From: Mycobacterium rhizamassiliense
GTDB taxonomy: Bacteria; Actinomycetota; Actinomycetes; Mycobacteriales; Mycobacteriaceae
Reading direction: 5' to 3'
Length of the DNA stretch: 64,000 nucleotides
Assembly: GCF_900157375.1 (NCBI RefSeq)
Contig: NZ_LT721901.1
Span: 2,404,315-2,468,314, forward strand
Shown: piece after piece, positions 43,176 through 52,051 of the stretch
Layout: the number at the start of each line of letters is the position of its first letter
Position numbering within the stretch: position 1 is the first letter of the stretch
Translations under genes and position numbers: made by a program
Notes under the pieces: generated by a model
Told to the model about the DNA's origin: nothing
Seen by the model: the letters and a program-made list of their open reading frames with translations, nothing else
Database searches by the model: none

Positions 43176-44171
43176 ATGGCTGAGAAGTCTGAGCCGCCGG
43201 CGGAGGAGATCATCCGCTATAGCAAGGATGCCAAGACCCGCATCGCGACCATCACGTTCGACCGGCCCGACTACCTGAATGCCCCGACGATCGCGGCGCG
43301 GGTGCGGTATGCGGATCTCTTGCACCGAGCCAACGTCGACGACGACGTCAAGGTGCTGGTGGTCCGTGGGGCCGGTGACGATCTCGGTTCGGGCGCCGAC
43401 CTTTCCGAGGTGATGCGGATCCGGGACGCAGCTGATCAGGGTCCGCGGCTCGCCGAATATCGAATCGGCGCAGACGAAGTCAGGTATCCGCCGCAAGGCT
43501 CCTTTCGGAACGGCGCGACCCTGGGCCAGTGGTATGCCAATCCGAATTCCGGCATCCGCGGCCTGCAGGACTTCAAGAAGATCAGCATCCTCGAGGCCAA
43601 GGGGTACTGCTACGGCTGGCACTTCTACCAGGCCGCCGACGCCGACCTGGTGATCGCCAGCGACGACGCGCTGTTCGGTCATCCGTCGTTTCGCTACTAC
43701 GGCTGGGGCCCGCGCATGTGGTGGTGGGCCCAGACGATGGGCATCCGCAAGTTCCAGGAAATGGTTTTCACCGGAAGGGCTTTCACCGCCGCCGAGATGT
43801 ACGACTGCAACTTCCTGAACAGCGTGGTCCCCAGGGATGAGCTGGAGGCCGAGGTGGACAAGTACGCGTTGGCCTGCGCGCGTAACCGCCCCACTGACAC
43901 GGTGTTCATGCAGAAGGTCTTCTTCGAGATCATGAAGCAGTTCCAGGGTGAATACCTGGGCAGCATGCTCAGCGCCGTCTTCGAGTCGATGGGCTCCCAG
44001 GTGCGCCCGGACGGCGGCGACGAGTTAATGCTCGATGACGCCATGGAACGCGGGCTGGGCGATGCGGTCAAGGACAACGACGGCAAGTTCCCCACCGATT
44101 GGGCGCTGAGCAAGAAAGCGCGCAAGAAGGCGTGCGCCGGCAAGGAAACCAAAGCGAAGAGAAAGAAATAG
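43176..44171 (+). CDS. enoyl-CoA hydratase/isomerase family protein, extended
   Basis: A 331-aa crotonase-fold protein, longer than the usual 260. The core is seen in VRGAGDDLGSGADLSEV (oxyanion segment near 65-81) and ILEAKGYCYGWHFYQAADADLVIAS as consecutive blocks near 130-155. A tryptophan-rich part (RYYGWGPRMWWWAQTMG) replaces the usual active-site loop. The C-terminus is a lysine-rich tail. It follows the M24-like gene by 2 bp and is overlapped by the CoA-transferase gene, so it belongs to the P450 operon. The substrate is unknown. Confidence 0.8.
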   Translation: MAEKSEPPAEEIIRYSKDAKTRIATITFDRPDYLNAPTIAARVRYADLLHRANVDDDVKVLVVRGAGDDLGSGADLSEVMRIRDAADQGPRLAEYRIGADEVRYPPQGSFRNGATLGQWYANPNSGIRGLQDFKKISILEAKGYCYGWHFYQAADADLVIASDDALFGHPSFRYYGWGPRMWWWAQTMGIRKFQEMVFTGRAFTAAEMYDCNFLNSVVPRDELEAEVDKYALACARNRPTDTVFMQKVFFEIMKQFQGEYLGSMLSAVFESMGSQVRPDGGDELMLDDAMERGLGDAVKDNDGKFPTDWALSKKARKKACAGKETKAKRKK

Positions 44172-46591
44172 TGGCGCCCGTCGACCCGCCGTTGACCGGC
44201 TATACGGTGATCGATCTGTCCACCGGTATAGCGGGCGCCTACTGCACGAAGTTGCTCGCCGATGGCGGCGCGGACGTCGTCAAAGTTGAGTCACCAGAAG
44301 GTGATCCGCTGCGCCGATGGTCGGCCTCGAGTGCGATCCCGGCCGACGGTGATGGCGCCCTGTTCAGCTTCCTGGCCGGCGCCAAGCACAGTGTCGTCAC
44401 CGATCCCGACAGCAACGAGGACACCGACCTGGTGAACCGGCTACTCGCCTCCGCGGACGCGGTGATCTGGTCCGATGGATCGAAAGTCACTGAACACCAA
44501 GGCTTTACGCCGCAAGCCATTCATGCTCGTCACCCACACCTCACCGTCACCGCGATCACTCCATTCGGTCTGGAAGGTCCATGGCGGGACCGCGCGGCCA
44601 CCGAGTTCACCCTGCAGGCGTGGTCGGGCGGGATCGTTGGGCTCGGGCGTGGCGAGCAGGAGCGGGCGCCCGTCTTCGTGGGCGGCCAGGTCGGCGAGTA
44701 CCTGGCGGGCGCCTACGCCAGCGCGGCCACCATGACGTCGCGATACCGCCGAATCGACGGCGGGGCGGGCGAACTGCTGGACCTGTCCATGCTCGAAACC
44801 CAGATCCTCTGTCTCACCTATTATCCCGTCACCTACTTCGAACTCCTTGGACGGCCCTGGCGAGACACCCGGCGCCCGACCATCCCCGGAGTGGCCCAAG
44901 CCAAAGACGGTCTGGTGGATGTCGGGTGTGGCACGGCGCAGCAGTGGTTCGACTTGTGCGCGATGGTCGGTCACCCGGAGTGGATCGACGAGGAGTCGCC
45001 GCTATCGATCACCGAGCTGGCCAACGTCTACGCCGACGAGATCTTCGCCTGGCTGGCCGTCACCTCGGTCGATGAAATCAGGGAACTGGCCTCGGCATTC
45101 CGGATCCCCAACGCACCCGTGGCCAACGGGGCGAACGTCACGTCGTTTGATCAGTTCGTCGAACGCGAGTCCTTCGTGCGCAATCCCCGCAACGGCTTTC
45201 AGCAGCCGAGCCACCCGTATCGGCTGCGTCCCGCGCAATTGCGCGAGCCACAGCCGGCGCCGCGGCTGGGGGAGCACACCGAGCAGTACCGCAACGCGGA
45301 CCTGACACCACGACCCGAACCGGGCGGGACCGCAAAACCATTGCCGTTCAGCGGCCTTCGAGTGCTGGACATGACGGCGTTCTGGGCGGGCCCCTGCGGC
45401 ACCCACTTCCTGGCCATGCTCGGCGCCGAGGTTATCCACCTCGAATCCACCCGCCGCCCGGACGGCACGCGGCTGATTGCCGGCATACCGATCACCGAGG
45501 ACCAGTGGTGGGAAAAATCGCCGATCTTCGAGGCCCTGAACACCAACAAGAAATGCCTGACGCTAGACCTGCAGAGTGCGCGCGGCCGCGAGCTCGTGGG
45601 TGAGCTCATCGCGACGTGCGACGTGATCGTGGAGAACTTCACGCCGCGGGTGCTGGACCAGGCTGGCCTGGATTTCGCTGCCGTGCAATCGATTCGACCC
45701 GACATCGTGATGGTGCGGATGCCCGGCTTCGGCCTCGATGGGCCGTGGCGGGACAACCCGGCCTTCGCCTACGTCATCGAATCCGCATCCGGCGTCAGTT
45801 GGCTCACCGGCTACCCCGACCGCACGCCGTATGACCCGTATTCGATCGGTGATCCCAACGCGGGTGTGCATGCGCTCAACGCGGTGCTGCTGGCGCTCGA
45901 GCACCGACGCCGCACCGGAGACGGCGTGTTCGTCGAAGCCGCGATGGTTGACGCGGCACTGAGCATCTCCGCCGAGCAGGTCATCGAGTACTCGGCCTAC
46001 GGTGCACTGTTGGAGCGCGACGGGAACCGGGGACCGACGGCCGCGCCGCAGAATCTCTACCGCTGTGCCGGTATCGACGAATTCGGGCGGCCCGACAACT
46101 GGGTCGCGATCGCGGTGCAAACCGACGAGCAGTGGCACGGCCTGTGTGGGTCGATCGGAAACCCCTCTTGGGCAACCGATCCCGCGCTAGCGGGGATGGC
46201 GGGCAGACGTGAGCATCACGACCTCATCGACGAGCACCTGGCCGCGTGGTGCGCGGACCGCACCGGTGACGACATCGTCGCGGCCCTGTGGGACGCGGGT
46301 GTTCCGGTCGCCAAGGTCATGCAGCCGCATCGCCAAACGGAGTTGGCGCAATTGGCCTTCCGCCGCTTTTTCGAAGTCGTCGACCATCCGGTGAGCGGGG
46401 AGTCTCGGCTCAGTACCGTACCGCTGAAGTTTTCCGCCGGACCCGCGACGCTGCACGCGCAGCCCGCGCCGCTGCTCGGGCAGCACAACCACGAGCTGCT
46501 TGCCGAGCTCGGGCTGACGGCATCGGAAATCGCCGACCTGGAGTCCGACGGCGTCATCGGCCAAGCGCCGGCGATGTATTCGGCGACCTAG
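44171..46591 (+). CDS. double-length CaiB/BaiF CoA-transferase (tandem fusion)
   Basis: An 806-aa protein made of two type III CoA-transferase units. Unit 1 (about 1-385) begins GYTVIDLSTGIAGAYC and has E176 in QVGEYLAG where the catalytic aspartate belongs. Unit 2 (about 390-806) begins GLRVLDMTAFWAGPCG and keeps the aspartate as D561 in SIGDPNAGVHA. The family normally works as an interlocked dimer, which the fusion would make pseudo-dimeric with one classical active site. GTG 44171 overlaps the crotonase stop (TAGTG). It is the last gene of the operon. Confidence 0.87.
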   Translation: MAPVDPPLTGYTVIDLSTGIAGAYCTKLLADGGADVVKVESPEGDPLRRWSASSAIPADGDGALFSFLAGAKHSVVTDPDSNEDTDLVNRLLASADAVIWSDGSKVTEHQGFTPQAIHARHPHLTVTAITPFGLEGPWRDRAATEFTLQAWSGGIVGLGRGEQERAPVFVGGQVGEYLAGAYASAATMTSRYRRIDGGAGELLDLSMLETQILCLTYYPVTYFELLGRPWRDTRRPTIPGVAQAKDGLVDVGCGTAQQWFDLCAMVGHPEWIDEESPLSITELANVYADEIFAWLAVTSVDEIRELASAFRIPNAPVANGANVTSFDQFVERESFVRNPRNGFQQPSHPYRLRPAQLREPQPAPRLGEHTEQYRNADLTPRPEPGGTAKPLPFSGLRVLDMTAFWAGPCGTHFLAMLGAEVIHLESTRRPDGTRLIAGIPITEDQWWEKSPIFEALNTNKKCLTLDLQSARGRELVGELIATCDVIVENFTPRVLDQAGLDFAAVQSIRPDIVMVRMPGFGLDGPWRDNPAFAYVIESASGVSWLTGYPDRTPYDPYSIGDPNAGVHALNAVLLALEHRRRTGDGVFVEAAMVDAALSISAEQVIEYSAYGALLERDGNRGPTAAPQNLYRCAGIDEFGRPDNWVAIAVQTDEQWHGLCGSIGNPSWATDPALAGMAGRREHHDLIDEHLAAWCADRTGDDIVAALWDAGVPVAKVMQPHRQTELAQLAFRRFFEVVDHPVSGESRLSTVPLKFSAGPATLHAQPAPLLGQHNHELLAELGLTASEIADLESDGVIGQAPAMYSAT

Positions 46592-47427
46592 TGCGTCCAG
46601 CCCTCGGCGGCCTGATCGTCGAAGGTGCGGTCGATGCGCTCGAACCTGCGCTGCACCGACGTCCGCGCGGCCCCGTGCGGCAGCACGTAGAGACGGTTGG
46701 CCAGGATCGCGTCGGCGGTCAGCCGCGCCACGGCGTCGACCGACACCGTTTCGTCCTGCGTGGGCGGCAGCGGCCCGAACGCACTCGTCACGTCGGGGGT
46801 GGACGCCAGTCCGTCGTCCGCGCCCCGGATGCGTTCGGAGTTGGACACCAGCTTGGTCTCGATGACCATCGGGCACAGCACCGAGACCCCGATGCCCTTG
46901 TCCTTGACCTCGCGGGCCAGCGTCTCCGCCAGGCCGACGACGCCGTATTTGGCAACGCCGTAGGCCCCGAGGCCGGCATTGGGCACCAGCCCGGCGAACG
47001 ATGCGGTGAAGGCGACGTGGCCGCCCTTGCCCTGCTCGAGCAACTTCGGCACGAACGCCTCGACGGCGTGGATCGAGCCCCACAAATCGATGTCGATCAC
47101 CCAGCGCCAGTCCTCGTGCGTCATGTCGACCAGCGGGCCCGCGACGACGATGCCGGCGTTGCTGAACACGATGTCGACCTGGCCGAGCAGCCGGAACGCC
47201 TCGTCGGCGAGGTGCACCATCTGCTCGAGGTGCCGCACATCGCACGCCACGCCGTGTGCCTCGAAACCGTCGGCCTTCAGGTTGGTGACGGCCTGCTCCA
47301 GCGCCTGCTTGTCGACGTCGGCCAGGACTAGGCGGGCGCCGCGGCGGGCGAACTCGGTGGCGGTGGCCAACCCGATGCCGCTCGCGCCGCCCGTGATGAC
47401 TGCCCCGCGACCTTCGAATCCGTCCAT
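46588..47427 (-). CDS. SDR family oxidoreductase
   Basis: A 279-aa short-chain dehydrogenase with ITGGASGIGLATATEF near 11-26, D at VLADVDKQ (NAD(H) or ambivalent preference), FSNAGIV near 88, and the active-site YGVAKYG. ATG 47427 begins right at the conserved domain, but its ribosome site (GGAGGG) is distant; ATG 47478, next to the MarR operator, is an alternative that adds 17 residues. Divergent from the OhrR-like regulator across a palindrome, and therefore probably repressed by it. Its stop overlaps the CoA-transferase end by 4 bp. Confidence 0.84.
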   Translation of the reverse strand: MDGFEGRGAVITGGASGIGLATATEFARRGARLVLADVDKQALEQAVTNLKADGFEAHGVACDVRHLEQMVHLADEAFRLLGQVDIVFSNAGIVVAGPLVDMTHEDWRWVIDIDLWGSIHAVEAFVPKLLEQGKGGHVAFTASFAGLVPNAGLGAYGVAKYGVVGLAETLAREVKDKGIGVSVLCPMVIETKLVSNSERIRGADDGLASTPDVTSAFGPLPPTQDETVSVDAVARLTADAILANRLYVLPHGAARTSVQRRFERIDRTFDDQAAEGWTH

Positions 47428-47479
47428 GGATTCAAGAGCGTATTCCCTCCCCGCGGGCGCCGGTGTGAGAGGCATCATG

Positions 47480-47497
47480 TAGATAGCGCGCTAACTA
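47480..47497. promoter_or_regulatory. MarR-type operator palindrome
   Basis: TAGATAGCG-CGCTAACTA is an 18-bp palindrome with one mismatched pair and a perfect 10-bp centre. It lies between the SDR and the OhrR-like gene, 18 bp before the latter's start. Position and length fit a MarR dimer site controlling both genes. Confidence 0.65.
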
Positions 47498-47515
47498 TTA
47501 GGGCACTATGTATGT

Positions 47516-48007
47516 ATGGCCAAGCTGACCGCGCGCGAGATCGATCCGCTCGCGCTCGAACATCAGGTGTGCTTCGCCCTGGCGACCACGAATCGTGCGG
47601 TCCTGGCGGTGTACCGGCCCCTCTTGGAGCCGCTCGGTCTCACCCACCCGCAGTACCTGGTGATGCTGGCGCTCTGGGATCACCGCAAGAAGCCCGCGGC
47701 GGACGAATTGCCGTTGTCGGTCAAGGAGATTGCCGCGGCGCTGCAGCTCGATTCGGCCACGCTCTCGCCGATGCTCAAGCGCCTGGAAGGCCTCGGCCTG
47801 ATCACTCGCGCCAAGAATGCTGCGGACGAGCGCACCACCGACGTCAAGCTCACCCAACGGGGAATCACCATGCGCGAGCGCGCACTTGATATTCCGCCCG
47901 CCGTTGTGGCGCGCCTCGGTGTCGAGCTGGCCGAGCTCGAGAACCTGCATCAGGTTCTCACCCGTATCAACGCGGCCGCCCAAGCGGCCGGCGCATTGCA
48001 ATCCTGA
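47516..48007 (+). CDS. MarR-family regulator, OhrR-like
   Basis: A 163-aa winged-helix regulator. The N-terminal HQVCFALATTNRAVLAVY places C19 where OhrR proteins have their peroxide-sensing cysteine, and LGLTHPQYLVMLALWDH continues the OhrR pattern. The DNA-binding part is LSVKEIAAALQLDSATLSPMLKRLE in consecutive blocks with the wing ADERTTDVKLT. No ohr peroxidase gene is adjacent; instead it faces an SDR gene, so it may sense a different oxidant or electrophile (inference). Confidence 0.87.
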   Translation: MAKLTAREIDPLALEHQVCFALATTNRAVLAVYRPLLEPLGLTHPQYLVMLALWDHRKKPAADELPLSVKEIAAALQLDSATLSPMLKRLEGLGLITRAKNAADERTTDVKLTQRGITMRERALDIPPAVVARLGVELAELENLHQVLTRINAAAQAAGALQS

Positions 48008-48027
48008 CACCACCCCAAGGAGCCACC

Positions 48028-48444
48028 ATGACCGCCGCGAAACCCAATCTCTGGCAGCGCATCGGCTATTCCTACGGCAAGCGCCTACCCGACTCGATGC
48101 GCAGCTGGGTCGCGCGCGACCTGGCCGGCGAGGGGGCCATCCGCCGGCACATGTTGCGGTGGGCCATCCCGCCGCTGGTGGTGCTTGCCCCGCTGTGGCT
48201 GCTGCCGGCCTCGCTCTACGTGCACACCGAGATGACCGCGCCGCTCTATATCTGGGCGTTGCTGATATCGCTTGCCCTGAACAAGGTTTGGCGCCGGCAT
48301 CGACTTGCACAACACGGCCTGAACCCGAACTTGGTCGACGAGATCAACCGTCGCAAAAACGCACGGATGCACGAGGACTACGCCCGCCGATTCGGGCCGC
48401 GGCCCGAATCGGCGGAGTGGCAAAACAACAGCAGCCCCTTCTAG
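48028..48444 (+). CDS. small membrane protein, DUF5313-like
   Basis: A 138-aa protein with two close membrane segments (IPPLVVLAPLWLLPASLYV and PLYIWALLISLALNKVW) and the N-terminal LWQRIGYSYGKRLPDSMRSWV typical of a mycobacterial family I associate with DUF5313. No function is known. AAGGAG precedes the ATG. It follows the OhrR-like gene by 20 bp and may be cotranscribed. It converges on the mycofactocin SDR gene with a 4-bp gap. Confidence 0.72.
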   Translation: MTAAKPNLWQRIGYSYGKRLPDSMRSWVARDLAGEGAIRRHMLRWAIPPLVVLAPLWLLPASLYVHTEMTAPLYIWALLISLALNKVWRRHRLAQHGLNPNLVDEINRRKNARMHEDYARRFGPRPESAEWQNNSSPF

Positions 48445-48448
48445 GCGG

Positions 48449-49288
48449 CTACTTGAGGCAGCTGCCACCGTCGATGGGCAGCGTGACGCCGGTGACGTAA
48501 CGCGCCTCGTCGGATGCCAGGAACAGCACCGCGTTGGCGATGTCCTCGGGCTCGACCCAGCCGATCGGCAGGGTGTGCATCAGCTGACCGACAACCTTCA
48601 TGTCCTCGGGGCCCGGGTTTTCCAGGTCGGGGCGGAACAGCCGCATCGTGCCCTCGTTCATGAACAGCGGGGTGTTCACGTTGGTCGGGTGCACGGAGTT
48701 GACGCGGATGTTCTGCGCGCCGAGCTCGACGGCGAAGGTTCGCATCAAGCCGACCACACCGTGCTTGGCGGCGACGTAATGGCCGGTGTGCGGGTAGGCC
48801 TTGAGGCCGCCGACCGAGCTGGTGAGGATGATTGAGCCGCCGTTGCCGCCCGCGATCAGGTGCGGCACACCGGCTTTCACGGTCTTCCACACACCGGCGA
48901 GGTTGATGTCGATCATCGCGGTCCAGTCGGCTTCGCTGGTCTTGTCCAGCGTCTGGCCGCCGTTGCCGATGCCTGCGTTGGCGACGATGATGTCGAGCTT
49001 GCCGAGCTGCTCGACGCCGGTGTCCACCGCGGCCTTGAGCGCGTCGTAATCACGGACGTCGACCTCGGCGGTGTAGATCCGGCGGTTGTGCCCCTTCACC
49101 AGGTCCGCGGTCTCGGCCAGATCCTCCGGTGTGGAGGCGGCGATCAGATCGACGGTGTCGATCTTCTTGCAGATGTCGACCGCGATGATGTCGGCGCCCT
49201 CCTGGGCCAACCGCACCGCGTGTGCGCGGCCCTGACCGCGCGCCGCACCGGTGACGAAAGCGACTTTGCCTTCAACACGTCCAGCCAT
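48449..49288 (-). CDS. mycofactocin-coupled SDR oxidoreductase
   Basis: A 279-aa short-chain dehydrogenase of the group whose NAD is held in the protein and re-oxidised by the peptide-derived cofactor mycofactocin. The group is recognised by GRVEGKVAFVTGAARGQGR at the N-terminus and the insert after ADIIAVDIC (KKIDTVDLIAASTPEDLAET). The active site is YVAAKHG. It should oxidise an alcohol. ATG 49288 has GAGG at good spacing. A GAGAAT operator lies 204 bp upstream, placing it in the proposed TetR regulon. Confidence 0.88.
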   Translation of the reverse strand: MAGRVEGKVAFVTGAARGQGRAHAVRLAQEGADIIAVDICKKIDTVDLIAASTPEDLAETADLVKGHNRRIYTAEVDVRDYDALKAAVDTGVEQLGKLDIIVANAGIGNGGQTLDKTSEADWTAMIDINLAGVWKTVKAGVPHLIAGGNGGSIILTSSVGGLKAYPHTGHYVAAKHGVVGLMRTFAVELGAQNIRVNSVHPTNVNTPLFMNEGTMRLFRPDLENPGPEDMKVVGQLMHTLPIGWVEPEDIANAVLFLASDEARYVTGVTLPIDGGSCLK

Positions 49289-49491
49289 GGCTACCTCATT
49301 CCTTCTTGTTTTGTTCGGCACGCCTCAGCGGAGATGAGCCGGCATTGTCTCCCAGCCCCGAACGGTGGACGTCGGGGAAAGCTTGCATTCGCTCAGATCG
49401 ACGTTTCGTGCCGCTTCGGAGAACTCTGTCATCAGCCGCCAATAGGTGTCAACGGCGGAATCATTTTGGCTATTTGTGATTCTGAATATTA

Positions 49492-49506
49492 GAGAATTCG
49501 ATTCTC
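49492..49506. promoter_or_regulatory. GAGAAT-N3-ATTCTC operator, site 3
   Basis: GAGAATTCGATTCTC has perfect 6-bp half-sites. It lies between the end of the TetR gene and the start of the mycofactocin SDR, both on the minus strand, so it most likely serves a promoter of the SDR. Confidence 0.7.
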
Positions 49507-49562
49507 CTGCGGCAAATCGTGTGCGCTATTTGGTCAGCTTGGGGGGGCAGCGGGGCGGCGCG

Positions 49563-50279
49563 CTAGCGCGCGAATCCGCGTGAGCAGAAATCCCAGACTT
49601 CGTCGGCGTCGATGGGGTGAATCGTCGCATCGTCGGGGCCACCGCTGGATTGCGCGATGAACATCACCGTCTGCATCGTCATGGCGGCGAGGCGGCGCGG
49701 ATTGAGTTCGGGCCGCAAATTCCCGGCGTCACTTGCCGCTTCCATCAGCTCGGTCAGCAACGCCACGAGCGGGGCGTGGGCAATCTTGACCTCGGCCGGG
49801 TGCGTGACCAGCAGGCGCGGGGCAAAGTCAGTGAACAGCGGGCGCTTGGCCGTCGGATCCGGGCGCGACGACTCGTACAGCAGCTCGACGGCCACCTTGA
49901 GCCGCTCGAGCGGATCGGAATGGTTCTCCGTGGCCGCACGGATCTGGTTGGCCGACCGGCTCAACGCGTCTTCGAAGAGCGCCAGCAGCAGCTCGTGCTT
50001 GCCATCGAACTGCAGGTAGAAGCTGCGCAGTGACTGGCGCGAGCGGTCCACCACCTCTTGGACAGTGAAGTCGGTGCTGCCCTTTTCGATGATGATCGCC
50101 TGCGCGGCATCCAGGAAGCGCTGGACGCGTTGTGCGGCGCGCAGTTTCGCGGTCTTGATGGACCGTTCGACGGCCCGCTGCTTCCAGGCCGGCTCCTCGC
50201 TCGGGCTGGTCACGGCCGGCTCAGACGATTGCCGCGAGGGGAGAACATGATTGGACTCTACCGGAGAACGCCGTGCCAT
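49563..50279 (-). CDS. TetR-family regulator, proposed master of the GAGAAT regulon
   Basis: A 238-aa TetR protein with a polar N-terminal extension of about 45 residues. The HTH is at about 48-95 (AAQRVQRFLDAAQAIIIEKG, FTVQEVVDRSRQSLRSFYLQF in family blocks, DGKHELLLALFEDAL). The C-terminal ligand domain is unremarkable. A perfect GAGAAT palindrome lies 57 bp upstream of its start in the divergent promoter shared with an acyl-CoA dehydrogenase, and another lies just beyond its 3' end, which is the main reason to link it to this site. Its ligand is probably a CoA ester of the pathway (inference). Confidence 0.87.
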   Translation of the reverse strand: MARRSPVESNHVLPSRQSSEPAVTSPSEEPAWKQRAVERSIKTAKLRAAQRVQRFLDAAQAIIIEKGSTDFTVQEVVDRSRQSLRSFYLQFDGKHELLLALFEDALSRSANQIRAATENHSDPLERLKVAVELLYESSRPDPTAKRPLFTDFAPRLLVTHPAEVKIAHAPLVALLTELMEAASDAGNLRPELNPRRLAAMTMQTVMFIAQSSGGPDDATIHPIDADEVWDFCSRGFAR

Positions 50280-50335
50280 CGGTGCGCTCGACCCCCTCGC
50301 GGCCGTAGTGTCGGAGATTGTAACTTTCGTACTGC

Positions 50336-50350
50336 GAGAATATTATTCTC
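50336..50350. promoter_or_regulatory. GAGAAT-N3-ATTCTC operator, site 4
   Basis: GAGAATATTATTCTC has perfect 7-bp arms around one base. It lies between the divergent TetR gene (57 bp) and acyl-CoA dehydrogenase gene (95 bp), the classical position for an autoregulatory TetR operator. Confidence 0.8.
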
Positions 50351-50444
50351 TTACACGTGTGTATGGAAGCCCATTCGTAAAGAGTCAATCACGTCCTAGG
50401 CGGAAAGCCTGATCCGCCAGGGCCGGCGTATCCCCGGGAGTGCT

Positions 50445-51641
50445 GTGCAGCTGACCTTTGATGCCGACGTCGAGGCATTTCGCGACGAGTTTGTGGCGTT
50501 CCTGGACGGCCATCTGTCGGACCTCTTCGCGTCGGGTGACGTGCTGAAGCGACCTGGTTCGAGTTCGGACGTGCCAGAGTGGGCGCGCCACTGGCAGCGG
50601 CTGCTGTTCGACAACGGGTGGTTGCTGCCAGGCAATCCGCCGGAATTCGGCGGCCGCAATGCGTCGCTGCTGCAGCAGTACGTGTACATGGAGGAGCTGT
50701 CGCGGCGGCGGATGTATCAGAGCTTCAACCCGCAGGGTGTGGGCATCATCGCCGCTTCGCTGTTGTCGTTCGGCACGCCGGAGCAAAAGCAGCGCTGGGC
50801 CATACCGATCCTGCGCGCCGAGATCACCGCGTCGCTGGGCATGAGCGAACCCGGCGCAGGGTCGGACCTGGCGTCGCTGAAAACGCGTGCGGTGCGCTCC
50901 TCGGATTCGCAAGGCGACCACTTCGTGGTCAACGGACAGAAGGTGTGGACGTCGGGCGCCCATCACGCCGATGTGTTGCTGACGTTCGTGCGCACGGATC
51001 CCGAAGCGCCAAAACACAAGGGCATCAGCGCTTTACTGATTCCCACCGATACCCCGGGGGTGGTGCGCCGCCCGTTCGCATCGGTGTCCGACCACGAGGA
51101 CGTCGACTTCAACGAGGTCTTCTTCACCGACGCGCGGGTGCCCGCCGAAAACTTGGTAGGCGAGGTCAACGAGGGCTGGCGGGTAGCGACCGGATCGTTG
51201 GGCCACGAACGCGCCATGCTGTGGATGGATTACGCCGACATGCTGCAGGCGCTGTGCGTGGAATCCCATCCGTCCGGTCCGGTGCAGCGCGACCGTTACG
51301 CCACGCTGGTGATGGATCGCTACGCCATGCGGCTGATGGGGTCGGCGTCGTTGGCCAAGGCCGCCCGCGGCGAAGAGGACGTGCCCGCCCAGTCGGTGCT
51401 CAAGTTGCTCGGGTCGGAGGCCATGCAGCGGGCGTGCGAGGACGAGCTGAACTCTCAAGGGCCGGAAGGGCTTGCGATGCGCGCGGTCACCGCGCCGTTT
51501 GCCCCGCTGAATCTGGACAGCCACTACAGCAGCTGGTTCGACCGCTACGTGCGCACCTTCGCGGCCACGATCGCCGGTGGAACCTCGGAGATCCAGCGCA
51601 ACATCATCGCGTCACGGATCCTCGGCCTACCGCGCAACTAG
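50445..51641 (+). CDS. acyl-CoA dehydrogenase
   Basis: A 398-aa acyl-CoA dehydrogenase. FAD and substrate segments are ASLGMSEPGAGSDLASLKT near 127-145 and HFVVNGQKVWTSGAHHADVL; the C-terminus GGTSEIQRNIIASRILGLP is the usual FAD-binding end. The C-terminal half (SVLKLLGSEAMQRACEDE) places a glutamate near the catalytic-base position of long-subunit types. Divergent from the TetR gene across operator site 4. GTG start with GGGAG four bases upstream. Confidence 0.9.
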   Translation: MQLTFDADVEAFRDEFVAFLDGHLSDLFASGDVLKRPGSSSDVPEWARHWQRLLFDNGWLLPGNPPEFGGRNASLLQQYVYMEELSRRRMYQSFNPQGVGIIAASLLSFGTPEQKQRWAIPILRAEITASLGMSEPGAGSDLASLKTRAVRSSDSQGDHFVVNGQKVWTSGAHHADVLLTFVRTDPEAPKHKGISALLIPTDTPGVVRRPFASVSDHEDVDFNEVFFTDARVPAENLVGEVNEGWRVATGSLGHERAMLWMDYADMLQALCVESHPSGPVQRDRYATLVMDRYAMRLMGSASLAKAARGEEDVPAQSVLKLLGSEAMQRACEDELNSQGPEGLAMRAVTAPFAPLNLDSHYSSWFDRYVRTFAATIAGGTSEIQRNIIASRILGLPRN

Positions 51642-51652
51642 CGCCGACTCGC

Positions 51653-51967
51653 TCAGCAATTGTTCGTCGCGGGGTCGTCCACGCACCGTTGGAACCAGCC
51701 CGGATCCTTGGAGTCCACCCAGGCGTAGTAGCCGAGGGCTGTCAGCCCGGCGGCTATCGCGACCACCCCTAACACGATGCCGGCGATCGCGACCCGGCGA
51801 TTGGTCGCTTCGCCTCGGTTGACTCGGCCTCTGGCGATGTCGCCGGTCACCACCGCCGCGACGCCCAGCGGCACGCCGAGCATCAACCAGCAGGTCATCA
51901 GCGAGGCCACGCCCAGGATCAGCGAAGTGGTGCCGATCTGGTTTTTCGGGGCGTCCGGATGACTCAT
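51653..51967 (-). CDS. DUF4190-type small membrane protein
   Basis: A 104-aa protein with two membrane segments (LILGVASLMTCWLMLGVPLGVAAVV as one long helix pair near 15-40, and RVAIAGIVLGVVAIAAGLTALGYYAW near 58-82) separated by TGDIARGRVNRGEATN. This layout is that of DUF4190 proteins, common small actinobacterial membrane proteins of unknown role. Its end is 11 bp from the convergent acyl-CoA dehydrogenase stop. It is divergent from the reductase-like gene. Confidence 0.78.
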   Translation of the reverse strand: MSHPDAPKNQIGTTSLILGVASLMTCWLMLGVPLGVAAVVTGDIARGRVNRGEATNRRVAIAGIVLGVVAIAAGLTALGYYAWVDSKDPGWFQRCVDDPATNNC

Positions 51968-52051
51968 GCCTGCTAATCCTAGGTGTAGGTTGCTCAGTGC
52001 AAACCTAGCCGCAAACCAGCTGGAGCGTGCCGTGCGAACGAAGGTGTCGCG

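Noticed and set aside
51980..52005. TAGGTTG...CAAACCTA dyad between the DUF4190 and reductase-like genes
   Set aside because: Short, imperfect by one inserted base, and not repeated elsewhere in the window; too weak to call as an operator.
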